From assembly GCA_911728455.2 (NCBI GenBank), contig OU452234.1, positions 7,847,531 through 7,911,530 on the forward strand: a stretch of DNA of 64,000 nt, in the 5' to 3' direction. Made by a program: the position numbers and the translations under genes. The notes beneath the pieces were generated by a model. That model was not told the origin of the DNA. It saw only the letters and a program-made list of their open reading frames with translations, and did not search any database. The stretch comes from Marthasterias glacialis (taxonomy: Eukaryota > Echinodermata > Asteroidea > Forcipulatida > Asteriidae). Positions 10,538-22,800 of this stretch are shown here, in pieces. Positions within the stretch are counted from its first letter, which is position 1; every line of letters begins with the position of its first letter.

Positions 10538-11560
10538 GTGTCATGGCCGAGCGGTACAGGACTCAAGCTCTACTGGTGTTTCTGATCAGCAAAGTGTGGG
10601 TGTTGATTGCGCGACAATGTTTACATGCGGTCACGTGACCCCCTATCGGGTATGACGTCATACAGCTGATGAAAAAATACGTGTAAAAGCACAGGCCGTG
10701 ACACAGAGTGAGTTCGAAAAGGTCAATTTTATTTTCGTTAAGCGATGAATTAGTTATTCAGCCCCTTTATTTAAAGTAGTATGTTGTGGCATTAATTTAA
10801 ATCACATCTCAGTTTCATAATTTAACAGGATTCTACTAAAAAGAGTTTTTTTAGCCATGCACTACCGGCGTCGGACGACTATTATGTAGCCACCCGTGTG
10901 TTATTTTGTTTGTAATGTTTGCCTAAATCACTGTAAAAAAAAAAGGGGGGTAACGAACGTTGGAAAAGTGAGCATTAATCTCTAGCCTTGCAGAATTTCA
11001 AATAGGCAAAGGAATCACACAGTTTTGGAAAGCAATTTCTTTGGAGCATTTCAGCTTCAAAACTTTGAAATTTTGGTGTTGAAAAGTGTGTGGTGATCGC
11101 GGTCGTCTGGCCTAACGTTCCGTCGCGCGCTGTACACATCGTGCACATTTATACAGTACTTTTACAATTATTTTCAAGACTTGCTGGAACTGTCCTTACT
11201 GGCCTTTATTCAGCCACTTGAAGGTCTCTGGTACAAATTCTGGAATATGTTTCACAGATTTCGAGCAAGAAAATCCTCAATCGAATAAACTAAATGCATT
11301 AATCATTGTGTACCGTACCACCCTTTCCTAAGGAGGATTAAGTGTGTGTTTACATTTTATACCCAACAGGGGTCACGTGACGTAGGTGGCGCAATTGGTC
11401 TATTAAGCAAGACACTTACCATTATTCAGATGGGACGTAAAGCTGTATAGGTCCCGTGCGCATGCGTTGTGCATCCACTTACACTTTATGGCTATGGAAG
11501 GGATTTGCCCCGGTGTTTCTGGCAGTGGCTGCTGAAAGTGCCACTTCAATTTGTAAACCA
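10538..11560 (+). mobile_element. tRNA-derived SINE split by MITE A
   Basis: The left piece (10538-10602) starts GTGTCATGGCCGAGCGGTA, a tRNA-Leu/Ser-like A box, and runs to AAAGTGTGGGT, where the B box should begin. The right piece (11405-11560) resumes with AAGCAAGACACTTACCATT, GATGGGACGTAAAGCTG and GCCCCGGTGTTTCTGG, the usual body of this type of SINE. The 802 bp between is MITE A. Confidence 0.7.
10603..11404 (+). mobile_element. MITE family A, copy 2
   Basis: Colinear with copy 1. The ends are eroded (TTGATTGCGCGAC; GCGCAATTGGTCTATT). It carries GTATGACGTCATAC, including the CRE palindrome TGACGTCA, and GTCACGTGACC near both ends. Inserted in a SINE. Confidence 0.8.
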
Positions 11561-12264
11561 TTAAAAAGTATTTGGGTCTCATAATTCAAAAACTTCAAAA
11601 ACCTGTTGCCAACCGTGATGGTCTGTTGCTGTAATCGACCCTCGATTGATGTGTACAAGAAAAACGTGTATAAATATTTCTAGACTGCTTGTAAACCCTT
11701 GAGGTCGTACGGAAACCACATTTTGAAACTGCTGTGATTGCAGCTGTGTGATTGACCCAATATTAATTTTATATAGGCCTAACAAAAATACATTGAATGT
11801 TTTTAAGACCGTTTGCAAGTTCTAAGGGTCATCCGGTGGGAATAACATTTCCTAACCAATCTGATCTACCAAAGATTGATTATGTGGCCTCCATGGTGGG
11901 ACACACAAGACATATTGACCTCAAATTTCATGGACAATTTCACGACTTCCCCCAAAGTCGATAGTCGCGCCACCAAGTTTTTTCCCCAAGCTCACAAATT
12001 TCATGTGTGAGACTTTCTTCCCAAGTCACAAAATGATGTCAAGTTTCATGTCTCAATGGCACTGAAGCCGACACCAAAGACTTAATATTTATGTCAATAT
12101 TCAATCATGGACAAAAAACGAGATTTTCCCAAAGTCGCGAAACTTGTCCGGTAGGCTGCGTGGTCTGAGCGAAAGCCACCAATCAAGGTCATTCCCACGC
12201 ACAATTTTAACGAAATAAACTGTAAAATTATCAGAATTTGTAAATTTTCTGTCGCCGACTTAAA
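11561..12264. other. Intergenic DNA, nothing recognised
   Basis: No repeat ends, RNA gene or splice-consistent coding seen. Confidence 0.4.
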
Positions 12265-13265
12265 AATAGACCGATTGCGCGACCACCATGCGCATTACAC
12301 CGATGTGTGTAAAAAGTTTCCTGAGTATTGTGAAAAAAACTCACAGGCATATCCCTCGGGTGGGATTCGAACCAACGACCCCCGCCTTTCTGGAGCAGAT
12401 GTCTTACCAACTAGACTACCGAGATTGCCCGACAGCTAGATGCAGTTCGAATCCTATTAGCAGCGGGTACTGAAACCATTATAATAGAATGATGTTAATT
12501 TTGCACTGATAAGAATACTATTTGTGTTTTTTCCGATACACCGATGTGTGCAAATACATGCTGTGACCGACAGAGTCACACAGTTGGCTTTTGGTAGTAA
12601 TAACACAGTTAATAAGTCCTTTTATTACAGTTGTATGTTGTGACAATGATTTCAATCATATTTTTACTTAGTGTTTATTATATAAACTATAAGTATTCTA
12701 CTACAAAAGAGGTTTATTTTTAATTATGCACTATCGGCGTCTGATAACTATGTAGCAACCCGCCTGTTTTTTGTTTGTTTGTTTGTAATGTAATCACTGT
12801 AAAAGGGGAACAAAGGAAAGACGTTGAAAACTAGTGAGCATTCCTTGCGGAATTTCCAATAGACAAAGGAATCACACAGTTTTGGAAAGCCTTTTCCTTG
12901 GATGATTTTAGCTTCAAAACTGTGAAATTCTGGTGTTGAAAAGTGTGTGGTCGCGGTCGTCCGGCCCAAACGTTCCGTCGATCATGCAACTAGTAATACC
13001 ACATTCGAACATGTTCCTTATAGAATTTCCAAAACTTGCTAGAACTGTCCTTACTGACCCTTACTGACATTATTCAGTCACTTGAAGGTCTCTGGTACAA
13101 ACTCTGGAATATTTTCCACAGATTTCGAGAAAGAAAAGCCTCGATCAAATAAACAATGCAACAATCATCATGTATCGTACCGCATTTTCCTATGGATGAC
13201 GTCGTGTCTGTTTACAGTTAATACCCACTACAGGTCACGTGACGTGGGTCGCGCAATAGGCAATT
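12265..13265 (+). mobile_element. MITE family A, copy 3, carrying an inserted SINE
   Basis: Begins AATAGACCGATTGCGCGAC and ends in diverged GTCGCGCAATAGG. More divergent than the other copies and interrupted near its left end by a tRNA-like repeat (12297-12552). Confidence 0.7.
12297..12552 (-). mobile_element. tRNA-derived SINE (CACCGATG family)
   Basis: The minus strand carries an A box (TAGTTGGTAAGA) and B box (GGTTCGAATCC) at tRNA-like spacing. ACACCGATGTGTG occurs at both edges (12297 and 12540). Related copies are at 20.0 and 23.1-23.5 kb. Not a functional tRNA gene: the acceptor stem does not close. Confidence 0.65.
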
Positions 13266-13410
13266 CACCAAAACGTTCCCTCAGTTGCTAAGGTTGGGAC
13301 CAGGGGTATTAATACGGCGCGCTTCCCATTATGCATGGTAAGGAGGCTGCTTCGTCTCACCCCCAAACAGCTCGCCGCGACGGGATCCGAGATCATCCTG
13401 GGTGGTCCGC

Positions 13411-13555
13411 TTTATTTTTTTCTGCAGTCCTGTCGTAATTTCAATGGGAAATACTTTTTTCTTTGAATCGACTCCAAAAAGGGAATCCTTAAAAAAAAAA
13501 TTTTTTTTCGAGGACGGGCAATTCTGGACTGCAGAAAAAAAATTGCGGACAGGAA
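13411..13555. repeat. Inverted repeat upstream of harmonin exon 1
   Basis: TTTTTTCTGCAGTCC at the left pairs with GGACTGCAGAAAAAA at the right across about 90 bp of A/T runs. Short ORFs on both strands here are a by-product. Confidence 0.5.
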
Positions 13556-13599
13556 GCACTGAAAAACAACGCCGATTGGCAACCAAAAATGACTGCTAA

Positions 13600-13758
13600 T
13601 GCGCGCGCACGCCCTTTAAAAACTTTCTGAGAAGTTGTTTTTGTAGGGCGGTGGCATCGTGCGCGTCGGGTGGACCACCGACCGGTGGGTACGTGTCGGC
13701 GGCTCGGCCGGACGTGTGTACGTGGTGGGATGGTGGATGGGGCGGTGCTGCATGTTGC
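13600..13758 (+). promoter_or_regulatory. GC-rich putative harmonin promoter / 5' UTR
   Basis: A local GC- and CpG-rich island (GCGCGCGCACGCCC, GGCGGCTCGGCCGGACG) in otherwise AT-rich DNA, directly upstream of the first coding exon. No TATA box is recognised. Role inferred from composition and position only. Confidence 0.4.
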
Positions 13759-13800
13759 ATGGGCGCGGAAGAGATGAGTCAACTGAAAGTACATCATAAC
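13759..13800 (+). CDS. USH1C: USH1C exon 1
   Basis: Encodes MGAEEMSQLKVHHN, ends AAC|GTATGT, phase 0. The last residues plus exon 2 (VHHNIKQLIE) align with human FRHKVDFLIE, which decides this exon. A second in-frame ATG (13774) could also start translation. Confidence 0.7.
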
Positions 13801-16800
13801 GTATGTATACAGTCAGGTAGCTCTTTGCAATGTACTGTTTTTACTAGGTATTTTAATACTACTACTAAGTGGACTTTGTACTAAAGCATTGATCAAGTAC
13901 CACTAAGCACTGTTCTGTTTATTATCATCAGTGCCACACCAACAGCTCGGGTCAGAGTTTGGAATAGGCCTTCCCAGAAATTAAAGACAGACAACTCTGC
14001 ATGCAGTAAACTGAACTGCCTGAAGTAAGATAGCCTGCGTCCTGGATGGAGTGGGGGATGTGTAACGTTACAATTGATTACTTTTTTTCTGACGTAAACT
14101 CTCACTCTCAGTCTCAACAATGAAAATGGACGGGACAAGTAGCCACGCATTCCAGTTGAAGGTAGTGCTTTCGCTCTCAATGGTTTAAAATAATAATAAA
14201 AAACCATGTCACTGGACTGATTGGTGCTTGGAAGGGGAGTGAAATACCGATTTTTCCTTAAGCTTCCTTTTCGTATTTAATGCTCTTGACTTGAAAGTTG
14301 AAGTGATACGGAGACTTGTGGTTTTCATCACTAACGTTACGTATCGATACCACTACTATGACCACTACCGCTAGCTGGTCTAGCAAAAGTATCAATCATC
14401 GGCGTCAAAAATCCGCATCGTACTGAATGATGATACTGCGTAATACTAGTTTACTGCCCTTTACTAAATGCATTGACAAGCTAATACAGCACATGGGATA
14501 GTGACATTGACAACCAAAATGGCGCAACCAAGATTATGTTGATGTAGACCCAGTAACTCAACTGGGGCGCCGTACTCCTTTTTTGAGATTTTAACACTAT
14601 GTATAGTCGTAATGCTGTAGTTACTGGGTCTAATTTTGATGATGATGTAATTTTGGGTCAAAGGTGCATACTGTAGGCCAAATTAATTGTTTTAAATACA
14701 TAATTAGGCCTAAATAGTTTAGGCCTATAGCTATGTGTATTTTCGGTATCTGAATTGGAATTTTATGTGTAATTAATCCGAGTTACTGGATCCAACAACG
14801 CCTTTTTTTTTAAACACTTGGACATGATCATACATACATACGGTAGATCATGTCCAAATACTTAAAAAGGCGTTGTTGGATCCACAAAGTGCAGTATTAC
14901 TCGGGCAAGTGGCAGTGTGTGATACGTCATACATGAAAATTATGTAGCCTACAGGTCAAGTTCGAGTTGCATTTTGTTTAAAAGTTGTTGGAGTGAAGAA
15001 GATGACAATAAAAATAGTCATCGAGGGTGCATGACACTAAGTAATCCTCCATTTCAAGAAATGCTAAAGTAGGCCTAAATGGTAAAAATGAAAGAATTGC
15101 TGAAAAAATATTGTTGGCTCTCAGCCTCTTGAAATCAAATCAAAAATATTTGCTGACAACTAGTAGTATTAAAGGGCCCATGAAGAGGTTTTTTGTCATG
15201 GAACATTTTTGTGGCTTAATATATGGTTTGAAATTAACAAAACATAGTATTAGTATTGACTATTTTGATGTGTCTGTTATGCGTTAATACACTTTAATTG
15301 AGCCCCGAAAATGTGTGCCATCTGATTGCGCAATGATCCATGACGTAGGCTGTGGTAAAACATTTCGAAGACGGCTCTGGTGCCGAGTGGTCAACAATGC
15401 ATTGTATGTTATTGTCACACACATGGCCCTGGTCAGCCATTCCACTGTCTAAGTCACAGATTTTATGTTAATGAGGAAGGGTGGGCGGAGCTCGGCAAAC
15501 CCCCTAATTTTAGAAATTGTTATTTCTACGATTAATACGCATGTAAAAAATGTGAAAAAAGTAAAGATATACTATAATAGGCATACTTTATTTTTTTTAA
15601 CCAATAAAAAAAAAAAAAATAATTCATGGACCTTTAAGCTTTTGTTCTTTCCAATTCTTCTTTAGAGGTTTTAGGAATTTAGCCACAAGTTGTTAAAAAA
15701 TGTAGTTTCTAGAATTTTTGAGCTCAACATATATATGATATTAAAAAATGTACATTTTGAATGACCCATTATGCTTTTGTGAGCGAAATGTTGCATTTTG
15801 GGAGCCTAATATTAGTACATGTATGGGCCTTCAACTTATTTCTCAGTCAGAGACAATCAATGTGTTACAACTCATCAGTGTGTTGAACAATATGCCTAAG
15901 TTATTAATGTGGCAATTCCTTGTAGCAACTCCTCTTTGGTGCTTTAGATCTCTACAATTTATTTGTTAATGTTATAAAATGATCCAGGTACAGTTTTCTT
16001 TCGGGTTAGGATTGCTTTTTTCCACTCTGCTTTGTCTTTCATTGGTCTGATTCGAGCTGTTTAACTGACTGTCAGTGGATGTAGGTCTTTTGCTATTTTG
16101 TGGTGAGAAATAAAGTTTGGACATGGTTTCAGTGAAAGAAATAAGCCATACCATGAAATATGCTAATTACATTCATGCATGCCTACAGACGTTATTGGTG
16201 GGCAAAAGCCCATAGAGTTGTGCACTAGGCAGATGCACAAACGCACGTTACGCCATGCACCATTAGCCCCACACAAAAAGGTGCGATGTTCCCTCGTTTT
16301 GCACATCAAGAGTGTTAGTGTGTACAGCTGTATGCATGATGTGCAGTTTATGTATTTCATGGTAAAGGTCTATTACATTTGTTCACGGTCTTTTCAAATA
16401 AAACATTGACGACAACTTCAAATTTCACAATGCCCTTTAAAATTGTGTTAATTTTCAATTTCAGTATTTCTTGAACCAAATTTCACCTTGAAGTTTTTAA
16501 CAATAATGTTGATAAAAGCTTAATTGTGAAATTAAAAAAAAAAAAATTTTTTGCATTTGGAAGTTATGGTTTAAAGAAGGTGCTGTTTTTAGTAGGATCA
16601 GAAAAGCACATGTTACGGTGTCCTGGAAAGATCATTATGTTACGTTGTCACTGTTGTATTCATTCAGACTATTCTCTACAACATAACTCAAATATCAAAT
16701 TGAATTGAACCTTGGAACTCATCAGACAATTGGACCTCAACATGAAGACGGCACAAACTTACACAATTTTTTGAATTTCTTCACAATCACAATAATTGAT

Positions 16801-19800
16801 ATTCCATTTAACAGATTCTATGGGTTAGAGCAGTGCACATTCACTGCATTCGCATTGTGCATTGTGTGCATTCGCATTCATAGGTGTATTTAGTATCACT
16901 AAATACCAAATTGAGAACATGAATTTTACAAATCAAATTTGATTTTTTTTCATACACGATATGGATGAACTGTCAGACCAGAACTGGACACCAAGTCTTT
17001 TGGTGTCCCTGTTACATGTGAAAATTAGTACCGGTACCTTACTTTTGTCATATCTTAATGACTTTTTTTAACACTTTCTTTAATAAACCACCTTCAGTGT
17101 ACTTACAGACAGCACTGAGCAAATCAAATTCAGATTTTTTGCAATCAAACACTGTCTGTGCGTTCATGCATGTGGTATAAATATAAAAATACCCACAAAG
17201 AAAAAACAGGTTTTTTTATAGTTCCTCACACAACATGCACAGTGCATACATAACTTTTACACAACAGTATGCTTGTTTGGGGGTCATTTATTTGCTGGTT
17301 CACAGAGCTGGTCTTTATATCACATGTTAATACACCCCCACAGGACCAGTCTTACATTGACAGATAATCCATTCTGATTGGTCGAGCATTCATGGTGGTG
17401 TTTAAACGGCTGATAAAGACATGGTCGAGTGTTTTTATAACCAGTCAGCAATTATACTTACGCGTATGTAGTAATTGCGCTACACGTACGTGTAGCGCGA
17501 TTACTACATACCACCGGTGAGTACGCTCACATAGTGCAACCGTAAAGTGTCACATGCAGTTTGATGCTTTGTGAAATGGAGCCTGAGGACGTAACAGGAA
17601 TTAAAAAATTAATTAAAAAAAAAACCAGAAAAGTTTCACAGATTTTCCTACATTATGATGCTTTTTAACAAAAAGGTCATTTAAGAATGGAAATAAAAGA
17701 GTACCGGTACTCTTTTAGTGCCTCAGTCTTAAACAGCCGTTTAAAACCTTGCAGGGTCCTGATGACCTTCTGCTGGGTCCTTTATCGCATGGCCACGACC
17801 CTGTTGGTTTTAAACGACCGATTAAGACCTCAGTACACTCTTTTATTCCCTTATTAAAACGGATTGACTTAAAGCAGGAACTTTTTCTACCATTATTTTT
17901 CCCTTAATGCAAAGTGTTTTTATTTTGTTTTAACAGATAAAGCAATTGATTGAGGCTGAATCTGAAAGAGACTTGTTGTATAAGTATCTGAGAGACTACC
18001 AGACGTGAGTACATGTAATGATTTTTTTTTTGAGGCACACAATTCAAATGTGTTAGCAAAATTATAACAGGCATGTGAGACTTACGTGTTTACGCGGAAA
18101 TCCACATTTTTTATTTTCCCATTCCTCGTTTTTCTAGTGCACAAGGTGCAGGAGCATGTTTGCAATGACACTCATGCAGTTCATAAGCACTGCACTAAGC
18201 AAAAAGCTCAGAAAAGGTTGTCAGGGAAAGAGTTGATTACCATTTTTTCCCCCATAAATCCCTTTTTGCCAATGTTAAGTGGTTCACAACTTAAAGTTTT
18301 TTGGGATAGCCAATTTGCCACAAGAACGGTTGAAATAAGGAGTATGAAAAACTGCATGATATAGCACCCAATATTTTCACCTTAATGTTTATGTATACGC
18401 AATAACAGTACCTTAATGGAATTAAATCGTACTAAAGTTTTAGCTACTTTTCAGATACGAGGAAATGGCCAAACTTGCAGCCTTTCACTTTTACACAATT
18501 ACAAGATGGCAACGGTATGAGGGTTTTCATTCCTCAATCAAAGACTGATGTATTCAGAGATGGAAGTAATGCTTATATTTCATACATCTGCATAAACAGC
18601 ATCAAACTATCTCCAATCTCAGTTTTGAAAAGTATGTTAAAGTGTAACATTGAAATTGGTCAGGGTGCGTTCTTTTTTACAACCTTATCATATCATTCCA
18701 GCTCCCAATCTTACAAACCACTCTTAAATAAACCACTTAGCTACATGAGGTGCAGAGAGTTATTTCTGGATGCTGTCAAACAGAGAACAGAGATTGAAGG
18801 TCTCTTGAAAGAAATAAAACTACATGTAATAATAAATTAAAGGCTGTAAAAGTTAATGTTGTAAATAAGAATTAACTGCCAGTTCAGAAATTGAATGGAT
18901 AATGGGAAACACAAACGTTTCAAAGGTAATGTTCAAACTAAGCATAAGTTCATGTGTATCAATGAGATTGTTTTTAGGGAAAAAGTGTTAAATATAATAA
19001 GAAACTGTGAGTTTAGAAAGTGTCACATATAATAGTAGTGTACGGTACTTTATGTTGGCTGTTGAATATTGTTGCTCAAGGAGTGAACAGGAAGAAAGAA
19101 GTTTGAGAGATTCCGAGAGATATCTGAAGGGCATTGAGGGTCATGGTTCACTTCTACTTTTACTTCATTAATCCGCAGGATCCTCAAGTTAGGACATAAA
19201 CGCCAAGGAGCAATCATAGTTAGGTGTGTTATTCAAGGACAGACGTGCTGGGAGTGAAATTCGAACCCACATCATGATGACTCAGCCACCAGAACTCGAA
19301 TTCGATGCACTAGACCGCTTGACCATGACACGCTACTTCAATGAGCCATTAACAAAATGCAATATTTTACTGAAACGTGGGTTGTATAAAAAATAATTTA
19401 CATATGTAAAAATTAAACTTAACGGTTCAATGCTGGGCCATTCCCATGGTAGAATAATAAACTCTGAATCGAAACCTCTTCTTGTGTGTGTTCATTATGG
19501 AGTCCAATAGAATGACAATTTTTTCATGTGTATGAGCATAGCAAAGGAGCATGAAATCTATCTAAAATAAATTGCATGTACCATTGGGTCTTTTTTACAT
19601 GTACATGTACATGACCATGAAGAAAGGTAATTTAATGCCACTCTGCACTTGTACATAAATGTAAATTTGTGTACAAAGTAATGTTAACTCTATAGTATTA
19701 CTATAACAAACATGACATCTATGTATGAGTACATGATTTCAAATGAAGTGGATCTATAGATGTTTATTGTTAACTAACACTATTTTATGAAACTGCACTG

Positions 19801-22800
19801 GCTGGAATTATAAGTTTATGCCTTTGAATGGTAGGTTTTTGAATAATTCTGTTGGTTTACTATTTGTAGTGCTGTGAAGTCTTGTGTCAGGTTCTTCATC
19901 ATTGCATTTGTCACTACCAAACCTGCAGGGGATGTTGTCCTGCAGCTGCTGCAAGTGGTTCGAACCAGTATGGCTCGTCTCCACAAACATCAAATTCCTC
20001 TTAATAGATGTTAATATTTGCATCGGGATAAAGAAAGTTATTTGTGTTTTTTACCCATAGCACTGTATACTCAGTATTTTCCCAGTCCTGTGAAAAAAAT
20101 CCACACGCATATTCCTCAGAAGGGATTTGAACCCATGGCCCAGCCATTCTAGAGAAGATGATTCTTAACACACATCGGTGTATGGGTAAAAATAATATGT
20201 TTTATTCCTGATGCAAAATTAACATCTGTTAAAATTGTTGCTTCACTTGCTGTACAACTTTTTCAACAGACTTTTAAACTCTAAAAAACATTTTGAAATG
20301 ACTTACATGTAAACAAAGTTTAAGACAATGTTACAAGGATGTACTGATGAAGCAATCATTTCTTTACTGAGATTGGGCCAAGGATGATTACACGTATGAC
20401 CATCTTCACTTTTCCTGATGTTTTAACCCTTTTTAACCCTTTAATTCTTTTTCTGTTTTATAGGAATCATGAAGTATCAAAGTTTGTGGATTGCTTGGGA
20501 TCAGTGGTTAGCCATCCACATCGTCTTGTGTTGTTTGATCAAGTGCGTCCTTTCATCCAGCCATCTCAACAGTCTCTCTATAATCAGCTAATCCCTTCAT
20601 TACCTAGGTAATTTGTTCATTACATAGAATGTGCAAGTAAGCCTTAAAACAGACAATGTAATTCAATGAGACAGGACCATCAGACGATGTAGTATGGGTT
20701 CCCATTGATTTGGTGTGTGATAACAGTGTTTACGAAGAACACTATAGTGAATCTGCTGTACTATAAATTAAAAGAGGTAATAAAGTTTTAATAGACCGAT
20801 TGCGCGACAATGATTATACTTTCGTTAAGCGATGAGTTAGTTAATCAGCCCCTTTATTTAAAGTTATATGGTGTGGCAATAATTTAAATCACATCTCTGT
20901 TTCATAATTTAACATAATTCTTCTGAAAAGAAGTTTTTTAAGCCATGCACTACCGGTGTCGGACGACTATTATGTAGCCACCCGTCTGTTATTTTGTTTG
21001 TAATGTTGGCCTAAATCACTGCAAAAAAAAGGATAAACAACGTTGGAAAAGTGGGCATTAATACCTAGCCTTGCAGAGTTTTAAATAGGCAAAGGAATCA
21101 CACAGTTTTGGAAGGCAATTTCTTTGGAGGATTTCAGCTTCAAAACTTTGAAATTTTTGTGTTGAAAAGTGTGTGGTGATCGTGGTCGTCTGGCCTAACG
21201 TTCCGTTGTGCGCTGTACACATCGTGCAGATTTATTCAGTACTTTTACAATTTTCAAGCCTTGCTGGAACTGTCCTTACTGGCTTCAGCCACTTGAAGGT
21301 CTTTGGTACAAACTCTGGAATATGTTTCACAGATTTCGAGCAAAAAAAGCCTCGATCGAATTAACTAAATGCATTAATCATCGTGTTTACATTTTTAACC
21401 CAACAGGGGTCACGTGACGTAGATCGCGCAATCGGTCTATTGGTAACAATTTAACACAACAATAACATTCGTTTATGTGTTAACTTTTTCCTTTCTCTTC
21501 CTACGTGTATCTGCATCTTGTGCACATTTGCGGCAGATTGTACATGCCAATGCACTTTTTAAAATGTATTGTTAGTTTTGATCATAATTATAGGAAAGCA
21601 GCAGCTGGTTTACTCATTTTTGGTTTCTCAGCGTGTCATTAAAAATTGAAAAACACAGTACAAAGTCTTGCTTTGCCTAGTGCTTTCCTCTTTATTATTA
21701 CAAACTGCAGTTAACTGCATGCTTGTAATAAACTCATTTATTTCACAGTTTCTGCCCTGCCAACTAGTAAAGTTTACTTTTTTAATAACACTGATTTTTT
21801 TTTACTATGCTTAATAAAAAAAAAAATAAATAAAACAATAACAACAACTCTATCTTATTACAGCAAAAAACTGAGAACCATTCACTTTGATCGCCAGGGA
21901 TCTGAGAGTCTTGGTTTTTCTTTGAGAGGTGGAGTCGAGTTTGATGTTGGTTTGTTTGTTTCTAAGGTAACGCCAAAATCATGGGCCTCACAGAAAGGAC
22001 TCAAGGTATGGCAAATAATCTGGTTGTGTGCAAGCTCTTGGTAATACTGTCTAATAATGACAATTTTTAAAATTAAAGAATGGTTTTGACATTGTTTTGC
22101 CTACAACTAGTTTTTAGCATTCAAACTCACCTCAAATCATTGGGTGAGCTTAAGTAGTTTAACAATTGCTGGAGATACCATCACTTTTTTCTGCAGGAAT
22201 AAAAGAAAATGTAAACACTGTTTTGCCAATATCATACAGTGAATGCTGCAGGACAGAAACCAAACATTTGTTTGAGTTGGTCTTCTGAAAAAGATACATC
22301 TTCAAACAAACTTGTTTATATAGCTGAAATTTCTGTTATTAATTAGTTAACACAAGGGACATCCTATGGTTTATGTTTACATTTTGAAGTTTTGTTTGTG
22401 CATTAACAAATTTTGGCCCAATCTTATACCCATATCAAACCCTCCTAAATAAAGAACATTTGTGACACACTTAAAAATTCAGACTTTCATGAAATTTTAT
22501 GTTGATAGAAACATGTTTTATTTTAATGATTTTTGTAGGTTGGTGATGAAATAGTTCGTGTGAATGGCTACAACATTAAACGAGCTACACACAGTGAAGT
22601 AATAGCTGCCTTGTCTATGAGCAAAATCATCAAACTGAAAGTTAGATGTTAGTAAAATAAATGTCTTTTATTTAGGTTTATGCAGATACAGATAGCCCAA
22701 CATTATAAAGTACTGTTAATTCAGTCTCAAAGTCCACTCAAATTTAACCTCTGTTTTAGAAATAGGAATATTTGCTTTTTATTAGTGCATGAAAGAAATG

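Noticed and set aside
12340-12440. tRNA gene (anticodon arm and B box visible on the minus strand)
   Set aside because: The acceptor stem does not pair and the same sequence recurs as a SINE at several loci.
18455-18560. Possible harmonin exon after exon 2 (YEEMAKLAAF)
   Set aside because: The acceptor and phase fit by chance, but the downstream sequence is recombinase-derived and closes quickly; exon 2 to exon 3 matches the family directly.
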